28,115 nt of DNA from an uncultured Helicobacteraceae bacterium (GTDB taxonomy: Bacteria > Campylobacterota > Campylobacteria > Campylobacterales > UBA6016), in NCBI GenBank assembly GCA_937973585.1, contig CALJKN010000105.1, positions 1 through 28,115 on the forward strand, read 5' to 3'. Shown here in pieces: positions 15,335 through 22,887 of this stretch. Under the pieces are notes generated by a model. It did not search any database, had not been told where the DNA came from, and worked only from the letters and a program-made list of their open reading frames with translations. A program made the position numbers and the translations under genes. Position 1 is the first letter of the stretch. Every line of letters starts with the position of its first letter.

Positions 15335-15366
15335 TTTAATATTGATTTTCAAAAAAGGAGATTCGG

Positions 15367-15711
15367 ATGTCAGTTCTAGTAATAGGCGGCGACTATGTAG
15401 ACCATATCAAGGGGACCCTTTTTAGCCTTGGTGCAAATGATATAGAGCATTGGGATGCAAGGGGCAAAGATATAACACGAAAAAAAATTCCGGAAAAAAC
15501 AGAGTGTGTCGTATTTTTGACAAGCTATCTAAACCACAATGCAATGAATCACTTTAAAAAAGAGGCGGCAAAAAGAAACCTTAAGACAATATACGCAAAA
15601 AGAAGCGTTAGTTGCGTATATGAAGAGTACTGCAAAGCTTTCGGCAAACCTGATTTTGAAGAGAGATGCAGTTGCAAAAATGAATGCAGAAAAGATAAGA
15701 AATGGAACTGA
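15367..15711 (+). CDS. DUF2325 family protein with cysteine-rich tail
   Basis: A 114-residue soluble protein. The DUF2325 pattern is clear: MSVLVIGGDYVDHIK, IEHWDARG, IPEKTECVVFLTSYLNHNAM and the C-terminal half with KRNLKTIYAKRSVSCVYE. The last part is cysteine-rich (ERCSCKNECRK), as is common for copies next to feo genes. The biochemical role is unknown; the position suggests a regulatory or metal-handling job in ferrous iron uptake. The start ATG has a strong AAAAAAGGAGAT. The gene's end overlaps a 36-codon frame by ten bases. Confidence 0.8.
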   Translation: MSVLVIGGDYVDHIKGTLFSLGANDIEHWDARGKDITRKKIPEKTECVVFLTSYLNHNAMNHFKKEAAKRNLKTIYAKRSVSCVYEEYCKAFGKPDFEERCSCKNECRKDKKWN

Positions 15712-15812
15712 ATGAAAAAAGATCGGCCAGATGTGGAAAAATGCATATTGGAATATTCTATGCAACCGTGATTACACTGGCCGTAGCATCAGCGGCAAAA
15801 CTGATACTCTAA
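15702..15812 (+). CDS. 36-residue single-helix membrane peptide between DUF2325 and feoA
   Basis: A short frame starts at ATG 15702, ten bases inside the end of the DUF2325 gene, and ends with TAA at 15810-15812. Residues 1-15 are basic (MELNEKRSARCGKMH) and residues 18-36 are a continuous hydrophobic helix (IFYATVITLAVASAAKLIL), a plausible single-pass inner-membrane peptide with a cytoplasmic positive N-terminus. The ribosome site is weak (GAAAAGATAAGA), so expression would depend on coupling with the upstream gene. Small membrane subunits are known beside some FeoB proteins; this could be one. No homologue recognised. Confidence 0.5.
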   Translation: MELNEKRSARCGKMHIGIFYATVITLAVASAAKLIL

Positions 15813-15816
15813 AAAT

Positions 15817-15893
15817 GATTGTTTTGAAAGGCTGCCGTGTATTTCATCCGCCAAAGACACTCCTTAGTCAAATGGCAGCCTTTCAAAACAATC
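15817..15893 (+). repeat. Long inverted repeat (20-base perfect arms) in front of feoA
   Basis: The left arm GATTGTTTTGAAAGGCTGCC (15817-15836) is the exact reverse complement of the right arm at 15874-15893, with a 37-base centre. In RNA the stem extends inward by a G-U and a U-A pair. It sits between the 36-codon frame and feoA, 16 bases before the feoA ATG. No T-run follows on the plus strand, so it is not a standard terminator. It may set RNA stability or processing between the two halves of the operon, or be the relic of a small mobile element. Confidence 0.8.
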
Positions 15894-15909
15894 GAAAGCG
15901 GAGGGCAAA

Positions 15910-16137
15910 ATGATAAATCTGACACAGGCAAAACCGGAAAAAGAATACACCATAAAACAGTTAACGGCAAAAGAACCGATACGTGCAAGACTGCTATCGT
16001 TCGGCTTTGCAAAAGGGAACAAAGTTACGGTACTAGAATATACACTAACCAAGCAGACTTATGATGTAATCATAGAAGATTCGCAGGTTGCCCTCAGAAA
16101 AGAGGAGGCCGAAAGCATACAGGTGGAGGAGGCATAA
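15910..16137 (+). CDS. feoA: Ferrous iron transport protein A (FeoA)
   Basis: A 75-residue SH3-like protein, the usual FeoA length, with the family features KEYTIKQLTAKEPIRARLLSFGFAKGNKVTVLE and a C-terminal VALRKEEAESIQV. FeoA is a cytoplasmic partner of FeoB that affects its activity. The ATG at 15910 has CGGAGGG upstream. Its TAA shares one base with the feoB ATG (TAATG), so the two are translationally coupled. The long hairpin just upstream may influence expression. Confidence 0.92.
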   Translation: MINLTQAKPEKEYTIKQLTAKEPIRARLLSFGFAKGNKVTVLEYTLTKQTYDVIIEDSQVALRKEEAESIQVEEA

Positions 16138-18236
16138 TGAGCAAAAAAACAATCAGGGTGGCCCTCATAGGGCAACCAAACGTAGGAAAGTCACATCTTG
16201 TAAACTCAATTACCGGAGCCACATTACACGTCGGCAATTTTTCCGGTGTTACCGTTGAGAAAAAAGAGGTTATATTTGAGAGGGACGGATACGAGATCAC
16301 TATAACGGATCTACCGGGTACATACAGCCTAAACGCTTATTCGCCGGATGAGCAGGTAACAAAGGATTATATACTAAAAGAGAGTTTTGACCTTATTTTG
16401 AATGTAGTAGATGCAAATTCGCTACAAAGGAATTTAGGGCTAACGCTACAACTTCTTGATATGAATAAAAAAACTATCATTGCAGTAAATATGATAGACG
16501 AAGTCGAAAAAAACGGCGGCAGTATCGATAACGAAGAGATCTCGAAAATGCTAGGTGTCCCCGTAATGTTGGTATCGGCCAAAGAGAAACGTGGAATTGA
16601 TGAACTTATCAAAAAAATCCTAGAGATGTACGAGTTTGGAAACGGGACGAATAGACTAAGCTACGATCAGCACATCGAAGAGGCATTGTCTGCTATGTCT
16701 GAATCACTCTCAAAAGATCAGGATTTAAAACCTTTTGCCAGATTTATATCTGTAAGGCTTTTGGAAAACGATAAAGAGCTATACAAAACAGTCCACGACA
16801 AGCCTGTATTTTTAGAGTTTCACGACGTTTTTACAAAAGAGAGCGAAAACCTCCGAACGTTAGCCGGCGAAGATGACACAATGGCCGTCATCGTGAGTGC
16901 CAGAATCTCAATAGCCAAATGGATATGCCAAAAAACAGTAAAAGCAAAACACAAAGATAGCATCACAGAAAAAATCGACAACATACTTATACACAGAATG
17001 GTAGGCCTACCGATATTTTTGGCATTAATGTGGCTACTTTTCCAAATGACGTTTACCCTAGGCGAGTATCCTATGGGGCTTATCGAGGATGGATTTGCAT
17101 TTTTGGCGGAACAATCGGCCGCATTAATACCTGAGGGGGTATTCAACAAGGCCATGTCAGAGGGGGTTATACCGTCGGTCGGAGCTATCATCTCATTTTT
17201 ACCTAACATTTTGATACTGTTTTTGGGGATAAACCTCTTAGAGCAAACCGGTTATATGGCCAGAGCTGCTTTTTTACTTGACGGTATCCTAAAAAAATTC
17301 GGCCTTCACGGTAAGGCATTCATTCCAATGGTTACCGGATTTGGCTGCTCTATTCCAGCTTATCTGGGGGCTAGAACCCTTAAAAACCCAAAAGACAAGC
17401 TGATTACAATGCTAGTCATCGGGTTTTTCTCTTGTTCGGCCAGACTACCTGTTTATGTTTTGTTTATCAGTGCCTTTTTTGAGCCGGAAAATGCCGGAAA
17501 TATCTTGTTTGCCATATATATTACCGGAGCCGTTATGGCTCTTATGGCCGCTAAAATCTTGAGACTTGCCCTTTTTAAAGGGGAGGCCGAACCGTTTGTT
17601 ATGGAGATGCCAAAATACAGATTCCCGTCCGTAAAAGGTATTCTGAGGGATCTAAAGATAAAAGCTATGATATTTATCAAAAAAGCGGGTCTATTTATCG
17701 GTACGGCATCAATGGTTATCTGGTTTTTGGGTGCTTATCCGGCGAATGAACAGATAGATGAGGCGTATGCCCCTAAAATAGAGGCCGCCATAACGGAAGA
17801 TGCCAAGAAAGAGTTGCAGCTAGCAATGGGGGAAGAGAAGTTGGAAAACAGCTATATAGGCATTATCGGCAAGTCGATTGAACCTATATTTGCGCCACTC
17901 GGATTTGACTGGAAAATGTCTGTAGCCACAGTAACGGCACTGGCTGCAAAAGAGGTTGCAGTGGGCACTTTGGCTACACTAAATGCGGTAGAAGCCGGAG
18001 ACGATGAGCCATCAGAAAGCCTAGTAGAAAAAGTTAGAAAAACAATCGACATAAAAGCAGGATTGGCATTTATCGTCATTGTAATGATTTATTCTCCATG
18101 CCTTGCGGCTATGGGGACGTTTTTCGCCGAGGTCAGAGAGGCTAAATGGAGGGCGTTTTATCTAATCTATCCAAACGTTACGGCGTGGATAGCGGCATTT
18201 GGGGTATACAATATCCTAGCTCTTTTTGGATTTTAA
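16137..18236 (+). CDS. feoB: Ferrous iron transporter FeoB
   Basis: A 699-residue inner-membrane Fe(II) transporter. The N-terminal G-domain shows G1 GQPNVGKS (12-19), G3 DLPGTYSL (58-65), G4 NMID (118-121) and a G5-like SAK, followed by the helical spacer domain (about 165-275). The membrane domain contains LLEQTGYMARAAFLLD, PMVTGFGCSIPA, the FFSCSARLPVY gate motif with its conserved cysteine, and AAKEVAVGTLATL. G1 has GKSH where many homologues have GKTT or GKST. It has a strong GGAGGAGG ribosome site and is coupled to feoA. It is the main candidate for feeding iron to the neighbouring P-type ATPase system. Confidence 0.96.
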   Translation: MSKKTIRVALIGQPNVGKSHLVNSITGATLHVGNFSGVTVEKKEVIFERDGYEITITDLPGTYSLNAYSPDEQVTKDYILKESFDLILNVVDANSLQRNLGLTLQLLDMNKKTIIAVNMIDEVEKNGGSIDNEEISKMLGVPVMLVSAKEKRGIDELIKKILEMYEFGNGTNRLSYDQHIEEALSAMSESLSKDQDLKPFARFISVRLLENDKELYKTVHDKPVFLEFHDVFTKESENLRTLAGEDDTMAVIVSARISIAKWICQKTVKAKHKDSITEKIDNILIHRMVGLPIFLALMWLLFQMTFTLGEYPMGLIEDGFAFLAEQSAALIPEGVFNKAMSEGVIPSVGAIISFLPNILILFLGINLLEQTGYMARAAFLLDGILKKFGLHGKAFIPMVTGFGCSIPAYLGARTLKNPKDKLITMLVIGFFSCSARLPVYVLFISAFFEPENAGNILFAIYITGAVMALMAAKILRLALFKGEAEPFVMEMPKYRFPSVKGILRDLKIKAMIFIKKAGLFIGTASMVIWFLGAYPANEQIDEAYAPKIEAAITEDAKKELQLAMGEEKLENSYIGIIGKSIEPIFAPLGFDWKMSVATVTALAAKEVAVGTLATLNAVEAGDDEPSESLVEKVRKTIDIKAGLAFIVIVMIYSPCLAAMGTFFAEVREAKWRAFYLIYPNVTAWIAAFGVYNILALFGF

Positions 18237-18240
18237 AATA

Positions 18241-18258
18241 GGCGGGGAGTTCTCCGCC
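18241..18258 (-). terminator. Bidirectional hairpin between feoB and the convergent small gene
   Basis: GGCGGGG-AGTT-CTCCGCC forms a seven-pair stem with one G-T pair, four bases after the feoB stop and nine bases beyond the stop of the minus-strand gene. On the minus strand it is followed by TATTTTAAAA, a partial T-run; on the plus strand there is no T-run. It probably ends minus-strand transcription and protects feoB mRNA. Confidence 0.6.
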
Positions 18259-18267
18259 ATCCAAAGT

Positions 18268-18561
18268 TTAGCGACAACCGCACTCCTCTGCCGTAACATG
18301 ACATGAGTTTTCAAACTCCAATCCTATGATTTTTGCATACTCTTCTATCAGGGGTTTTGCCTCTTCGTTATAGTCATCCGAAAACTCTATATCTACCTCA
18401 CCGCCGCCGCATTCGTTGCGTCTGATTAAAACCGTAGGGGTCACCTCATACTTTGCAACCATCTCGTCCATCGTGTCACAAAGTTTTTTTTTCTGCTCTG
18501 CACTCTCAAAACAAATCGTAATTCTTAAAAATCTCTCTTCACTGCAAAAGTATGCTTTCAT
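18268..18561 (-). CDS. Small cysteine-rich protein, unknown
   Basis: A 97-residue acidic, soluble protein (MKAYFCSEERFLRITICFES ... ECGGGEVDIEFSDDYNEEAK ... ENSCHVTAEECGCR) with seven cysteines, including a CGC near the end, and no signal peptide. The alternating pattern suggests a small alpha-beta fold. I recognise no family. The ATG at 18561 has AAAGAGG seven bases upstream. Convergent with feoB, it stands alone with its own 115-base upstream region. The cysteines and place beside feo genes make metal binding or redox sensing possible, but this is only a guess. Confidence 0.65.
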   Translation of the reverse strand: MKAYFCSEERFLRITICFESAEQKKKLCDTMDEMVAKYEVTPTVLIRRNECGGGEVDIEFSDDYNEEAKPLIEEYAKIIGLEFENSCHVTAEECGCR

Positions 18562-18676
18562 ATTTTTTCCTCTTTGTAGATATTTTTCATTCTACTTTAA
18601 CGGTGATAAAAAATAGAGAAAATCAAAACACAAAGAAAGTAAAAAAACCAACGTGTGAAAAATAAGGGCAAAAATA

Positions 18677-19285
18677 CTAAATATGCCCTTCAGACTCCGT
18701 TATCCACAAATCCTCTTTGTTGACAACTCCTGCATCCTCAAGCTCCGATAAAATCAAAAGAGCCTCCTCGTATCTAGCCTCAAACTCCTCTTTTTTTGTT
18801 ACGTATACCGCTTTTTGTTTTTTGGAGTACCAATACGCCCAGCCGATAGAGGCCAAAAATAGGCCGTATATCTCTAACTGCCAGTTTTTCATATCCAGTA
18901 AAACTATAAAGTACTGAGCAGAAAAAAGGACAAAAAACTCAATAGACATTACCGTAAGGAGAGTTGAGCTTTGTGCAAAATCCAACGTGTATTTCTCGTT
19001 TTCCCTCAAAAACGACAGATGGGAGTTTAAAAGCTCTACCTTTTCTTTGACCCCCTCCTCTACCGCTTGGATAGTTTCGATATCCCTAAGATGTATATTG
19101 CTGATATTGTATTCGGTATTTAACGTTTTGTATTCAGCAAGAAAGTCCGGATTGTCTATCAAAAAATGCTCTATCTCTTTTTCATCCATATTTTTGAGAC
19201 CGACTTTTTTGAGGATATCTTGCAATATCCCGTCATATAGCCCGATAGTCTTTATCTCAAGTGCGACTCTTTTTATGTTTATCAT
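18677..19285 (-). CDS. Membrane protein with coiled coil, unknown
   Basis: A 202-residue protein. Residues 1-60 are a mixed charged region, about 65-100 a likely coiled coil (IETIQAVEEGVKEKVELLNS), then two membrane helices (about 108-130 and 136-152, IYGLFLASIGWAYWYSKKQ), and a charged helical C-terminus with EARYEEALLILSELEDAGVV. The topology suggests both ends in the cytoplasm with a short periplasmic turn. I recognise no family. The ATG at 19285 has AAGAGAG upstream. It lies 59 bases after the nitric oxide reductase gene, on the same strand, and may be its last co-transcribed gene; a hairpin at 19315-19331 lies between them. Confidence 0.6.
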   Translation of the reverse strand: MINIKRVALEIKTIGLYDGILQDILKKVGLKNMDEKEIEHFLIDNPDFLAEYKTLNTEYNISNIHLRDIETIQAVEEGVKEKVELLNSHLSFLRENEKYTLDFAQSSTLLTVMSIEFFVLFSAQYFIVLLDMKNWQLEIYGLFLASIGWAYWYSKKQKAVYVTKKEEFEARYEEALLILSELEDAGVVNKEDLWITESEGHI

Positions 19286-19344
19286 CGTTTGGCTCTCTTG
19301 TTTTCTTAAGTCTACGACCCGAATGGGGTCGCAGAGTAAAAAAA

Positions 19345-20991
19345 CTATATGCCGTAACTAGCGGTCTTGTCTTTTGAAGGGAGGAAAATTCCGATAAGCC
19401 CTTTTAGACCAACCGACATAATTATATTGAACAAAAATATCACCCAAGCAATGAGTATCATGCTTCCGCACACTCCGGCAAGAGCCATCAAATCATAGTA
19501 TTCGCCGTTAAAGTACATATGTCGTCTGAGCATACCGTTTAGTCCGGCCATACCCATAAAGGCACCCATGCCGATACCGCCTATGAGATGAAGCCAAAAA
19601 TGGATATTTGCCAGTTTTTGACTCCATAGCTTCGCCCCGTTTGTCACAAGAGGGAAAAGCGCATAAACGGCAGAATAGAGTGTCATATAAAGACCGACGA
19701 TAATTGCTATATGTACGTGCGCTCCGATAATCCACTGCGTATTATGCAAAACCCTATTTAGCCCCATATCGGCTTGTATAATCCCTGCAGGAACAGCGAG
19801 ACCAAAACCGATTAGACCGCCGAGAAGATACTTTAGTTCATTCGTCATCTTAAGAGGTCTGGCTTTCCATAGCGTAACAAGGGTGATAAACAGCGCAAGC
19901 CCTTGCGTCAGCAGTTCAAATGCCGTTACCATCTCTCCTGATATCAGCTTCATCATCTCCGGTTGACCCTGATCGCTAAGGAGGTGATGCGACCATACCA
20001 TCCAAGAGACCAAAAGCTCAAGCATCAAAGCCGCCCTTGCGATATTCTCCATAAATAGCTTTTGCCCCGTAATAAGCGTCGCCAAAAGATACCACGAACC
20101 TGCAACATAAATAAGAACAAGGCCGTCTGCAACAAGGTCAAGTCCCCACCAAAACCAGTTTTTATAAAGTAAGGCATCGACACTTGAGACATCCAAATGA
20201 ACGCCGCCCAAGCCGGCCAACAAAAACACGAGAACCAGTACCCCGGCACCCAAAATAACGAGAGCGTCAAGGAATGTATCTACCGTACCCCTGAAAATCG
20301 CAACAACCGGAAGCGCCAACGCCGGCTCTTTTGAGTACGGGGGTCTGCCTGTTATCTTATGCCAAAGATTTAACATGCCGTCGATACCGAAACCTGAAAT
20401 AAGCAACTCTTTTGTGGTCTTGTTCTCATGAACACCGACTTTTGCAAAAATAGTCGCATAAATGTTGTAGATAAAGCACAGCGTACCGGTCATAATAAGG
20501 GCAACACCGGTTATAAACACTACACCGCCTATTGCACTAAACTGTTCCGTATCGGCAGGAAGCGGCCAATAAAGCGTATATAGCGGGGCATAGCTCCAAA
20601 TAAATGCCGCAAACCACGCAAGTGCGGTACCTATGGTGATTTGCAGCCATGTCCAATTTGCCAGTTTCACACTATAAAGCGGTTTTTTTGTCAAAAACGG
20701 AACCAAAAACGTAAATGCCGCAAAAACCAGCTGATACGTCGAACCGAAAATTCCGACTATCGGGTGAACCGTCATAATCGAAAAAAAGTGGGTTGGATCT
20801 GCAAACTCCGGCTGTGGAGCTAGTCTAGGATGTATCTCCACCATCCTCATAATCATCCCCTCAATAGAGGCCAATCCATAAAACAAAAACGACATAACAA
20901 CTGCTCTTAGGGTCACCTTTTGCAAGGCACTAAGCGAGTTGTGGTCGAATTTACCGTCGGCTCCGCCAATCAGGTCTTTTGTAAAACTCAT
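19345..20991 (-). CDS. Heme-copper subunit I, probable gNOR-type nitric oxide reductase catalytic subunit
   Basis: A 548-residue protein with about 12-14 membrane helices. Heme ligands are in place: H76 (VHPIVGIFG) and, in GAHVHIAI, H425 and H427. The CuB pair is H335-H336 (WSHHLLSD). The helix that should provide the first CuB histidine reads WWGLDLVADG: aligned with the HLWVEG of cytochrome c-dependent NORs, D285 replaces His and D289 the Glu. No cross-linked tyrosine motif (HPEVY) exists, so it is not an ordinary oxygen-reducing oxidase. An Asp CuB ligand is described for the gNOR class; this assignment is from memory of that family. It overlaps subunit II by four bases. Electron donor unknown, probably quinol, because subunit II lacks CuA. 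Confidence 0.75.
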   Translation of the reverse strand: MSFTKDLIGGADGKFDHNSLSALQKVTLRAVVMSFLFYGLASIEGMIMRMVEIHPRLAPQPEFADPTHFFSIMTVHPIVGIFGSTYQLVFAAFTFLVPFLTKKPLYSVKLANWTWLQITIGTALAWFAAFIWSYAPLYTLYWPLPADTEQFSAIGGVVFITGVALIMTGTLCFIYNIYATIFAKVGVHENKTTKELLISGFGIDGMLNLWHKITGRPPYSKEPALALPVVAIFRGTVDTFLDALVILGAGVLVLVFLLAGLGGVHLDVSSVDALLYKNWFWWGLDLVADGLVLIYVAGSWYLLATLITGQKLFMENIARAALMLELLVSWMVWSHHLLSDQGQPEMMKLISGEMVTAFELLTQGLALFITLVTLWKARPLKMTNELKYLLGGLIGFGLAVPAGIIQADMGLNRVLHNTQWIIGAHVHIAIIVGLYMTLYSAVYALFPLVTNGAKLWSQKLANIHFWLHLIGGIGMGAFMGMAGLNGMLRRHMYFNGEYYDLMALAGVCGSMILIAWVIFLFNIIMSVGLKGLIGIFLPSKDKTASYGI

Positions 20992-21605
20992 TGCACACCC
21001 CCTAGCTTACTTACTTCATCATCCGACTCCTTGCAACCGCTCACCACGACCGCATCGGCAACTCTCAGTTTTGCCCCTTTAGGCCCTGAATATTCGGTAG
21101 ACAAGATAGTATATGTCCCGTTTTTTCTAAACGTCCATAAAAGGTCGTTTTTTGTCCCGGGATTTACCTGCATCTGAGTTACCATCGTATGATCTTTTCT
21201 AAAAAGACCGAATCCGTACGTCAGATCTTTTGATTCAACCTCAAATAAAACTTTTTGATTACACCCTATCTGCATCGGAGACTCTGGCAGAATAAACTCC
21301 TGCTCTCTTGTCGTAGGATTTTTCCCGACAGATATTTTAAATACCTTGTCAGGTGTATTTTTGTGTCTTGTGATATCTTCGGACACCCAAGGGATAGCGT
21401 TGTAGGTAAAAATATGGTGCCCCACCCCTGCAACTACCAAAAATGCCATATAGCCGTAAAACGGAATCCTGACCAAAGAGCTTGCCTCTTGCCCTTTTGT
21501 CAGATTAAAACCGAACCACGCAATTATGGAGATTATCAGTAGCGCATATATAGTGTAGGCGACCCAGTGAAACTTTAAAAGCTCTAGCGAGTCTGAAAAA
21601 GTCAT
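20988..21605 (-). CDS. Heme-copper subunit II with degenerate cupredoxin domain (no CuA)
   Basis: A 205-residue subunit with two N-terminal membrane helices (about 14-34 and 49-66) and a periplasmic cupredoxin domain. In CuA-containing subunits this domain has a histidine in the VTHGF position and CXXXCXXXH later; here the equivalents are LTYGFGLF (Tyr for His) and STEYSGPKGAKL (Ser for both Cys, Lys for His). The CuA centre is therefore lost, as in quinol-type enzymes. The C-terminal VSGCKESDDE has one isolated cysteine. The ATG at 21605 has AGGAGAGG upstream. It is the first gene of the two-gene unit and lies behind a Crp/Fnr-type site. Confidence 0.8.
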   Translation of the reverse strand: MTFSDSLELLKFHWVAYTIYALLIISIIAWFGFNLTKGQEASSLVRIPFYGYMAFLVVAGVGHHIFTYNAIPWVSEDITRHKNTPDKVFKISVGKNPTTREQEFILPESPMQIGCNQKVLFEVESKDLTYGFGLFRKDHTMVTQMQVNPGTKNDLLWTFRKNGTYTILSTEYSGPKGAKLRVADAVVVSGCKESDDEVSKLGGVQ

Positions 21606-21634
21606 AAGCCTCTCCTGTTTTAAAATGGCTAGGA

Positions 21635-21676
21635 ATTAAAGCAAAAAAGGAGAGAGGTTGTATTGACGACCGTCAA
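21635..21676 (-). promoter_or_regulatory. Crp/Fnr-type operator and -10 box driving the NOR genes
   Basis: The palindrome TTGAC-GACC-GTCAA (21663-21676) has the five-four-five layout of Crp/Fnr-family sites (Fnr TTGAT-N4-ATCAA; NssR of Campylobacter TTAAC-N4-GTTAA). On the minus strand a TTTAAT at 21640-21635 fits a -10 box. If transcription starts at 21628, the operator centre is at -41.5, the exact position for a class II activator. Leader length is about 23 bases. The NO-related target fits an NO- or oxygen-responsive regulator. Confidence 0.75.
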
Positions 21677-21737
21677 GTTTTTAAGATAAAAAAGTCTTTA
21701 ATATGAAAGATATGAAGAAATAGTGGAAATTGAGGGG

Positions 21738-22883
21738 CTACAAGGCTCTTTTTAGTATCCCCTCAACCGTTTTTTTATCGTACTCTTTGTATATCTTTGA
21801 ACGCAAGGCGGCAGTTGCTACGTTTTCGGCGATATACGATATTTGACTCTCTTTTATCCCTATCTCGCCAAGCCTCGTCGCAAGCCCCAAAGAACGTAGC
21901 CACCACTCAAAAGCGACTACACCCTCGTCGCCTGTTTTTTTGAACAGTTTTTTTGTAAACCTATCAACCCTTTTAGGCTCCCTCTCCCTAAACCATGACA
22001 ACCATGCAGGGAGGACTACCGCAAGCCCCTCGCCGTGGACAACGTCATACATAGCACTAATGGAGTGCTCCAATAAATGGTTTGCAAAACAATACCCCTC
22101 GGCTCCGCATGACAAAATACCGTTTAAAGCAAGTGTTGCAGACCACATAAAAGAGGCTCTGGCATCGTAATCTTGTGGATTCTCCAGTATTTTTTCAGTA
22201 TCTTTTACGATTGTCCTGAGTAATGCTTCCGATAGTCTGTCGTTTAATCTTAGATTGTTTTGCTTGCTCAGATACACTTCCAGTATATGAGAGATAGCAT
22301 CTACGGCGGCAAACGCCGACTGTCTATTGTCAACCGACATCGTAATGGATGGATTAAGAGCGGAAGCTACCGGAAAAATTAGATTGGAGCCGAAGGCATA
22401 TTTTTTTTGCTCCTCTTCGTTTGTGATTACAGAGACGTTGTTCATCTCGCTACCGGTTGCAGCGAGAGTGAGTATTGTAAAAACAGGGAGAGCCTTTGTC
22501 GGAGAGGTTTTTTTGTCAAAAAAATCCCATACATCTGCATCATAGTAAAATCCAGCCGCAATCGCCTTTGCCGCATCTATGACGCTTCCGCCGCCGATAG
22601 CCAAAATAGAGTCAACCTCATTTTTTCTAGCCCACTCTATCCCATCATGCACAAACGACAAAACAGGATTTGGCCTGACACCGCCAAAATCGGTAAAGCC
22701 GAGTTCGTTTTTGATAATCCTTCTGACGACTCTATCGTAGAGGCCGTTTTGTTTTACACGACCCATACCGTATATTATCATCGTTTTTTTATAGCCACCG
22801 TCTTTGATATCGGCTACTATTTTTAGCTCAGCTTCCTCACCGAAAATGATTTTTGTCGGGTTTTGAAAAACAAAATCCGTCAC
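21738..22883 (-). CDS. Iron-dependent alcohol dehydrogenase (BdhA/YqhD-like)
   Basis: A 381-residue group III alcohol dehydrogenase, cytoplasmic. It shows the N-terminal FGEEAELKIV, the nucleotide-binding GGGSVIDAAKAIAAG, TLAATGSEMN, and the metal-ligand pattern: D and H in AVDAISHILEVY, H in ANHLLEHSISAMYDVVHGEGLAV. The length and the DVWDFFDKK segment resemble NAD(P)H-dependent butanol dehydrogenases and YqhD, which reduce aldehydes. The start is GTG (22883) with GAGGGG upstream; the preceding MFS gene stops four bases before it, so they share a transcript. The substrate cannot be told from the sequence; aldehyde detoxification is likely. Confidence 0.88.
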   Translation of the reverse strand: MTDFVFQNPTKIIFGEEAELKIVADIKDGGYKKTMIIYGMGRVKQNGLYDRVVRRIIKNELGFTDFGGVRPNPVLSFVHDGIEWARKNEVDSILAIGGGSVIDAAKAIAAGFYYDADVWDFFDKKTSPTKALPVFTILTLAATGSEMNNVSVITNEEEQKKYAFGSNLIFPVASALNPSITMSVDNRQSAFAAVDAISHILEVYLSKQNNLRLNDRLSEALLRTIVKDTEKILENPQDYDARASFMWSATLALNGILSCGAEGYCFANHLLEHSISAMYDVVHGEGLAVVLPAWLSWFREREPKRVDRFTKKLFKKTGDEGVVAFEWWLRSLGLATRLGEIGIKESQISYIAENVATAALRSKIYKEYDKKTVEGILKRAL

Positions 22884-22887
22884 CGCA

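Noticed and set aside
15817..15893. CRISPR array, integron attC site or invertible promoter switch
   Set aside because: There is only one pair of arms, no repeated spacers, no attC core sites and no recombinase gene nearby; the centre of 37 bases is too short for a switch.
15731..15913. 60-codon frame overlapping the inverted repeat before feoA
   Set aside because: It would run through the whole hairpin into feoA, has no good ribosome site and a random-looking composition. The 36-codon frame at 15702-15812 has a convincing membrane helix and explains the region better.
19311..19335. Hairpin CGACCC-GAATG-GGGTCG after the NOR gene as an intrinsic terminator
   Set aside because: The stem is real but the T-run lies before it on the minus strand, not after, and no T-run follows on either strand. 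It may be an RNA-processing or stability element; I did not call it a terminator.
19345..20991. Ordinary cytochrome c oxidase (ba3) subunit I
   Set aside because: The HPEVY motif with the cross-linked tyrosine is missing and subunit II lacks the CuA ligands, so an oxygen-reducing, cytochrome c-fed oxidase is unlikely.
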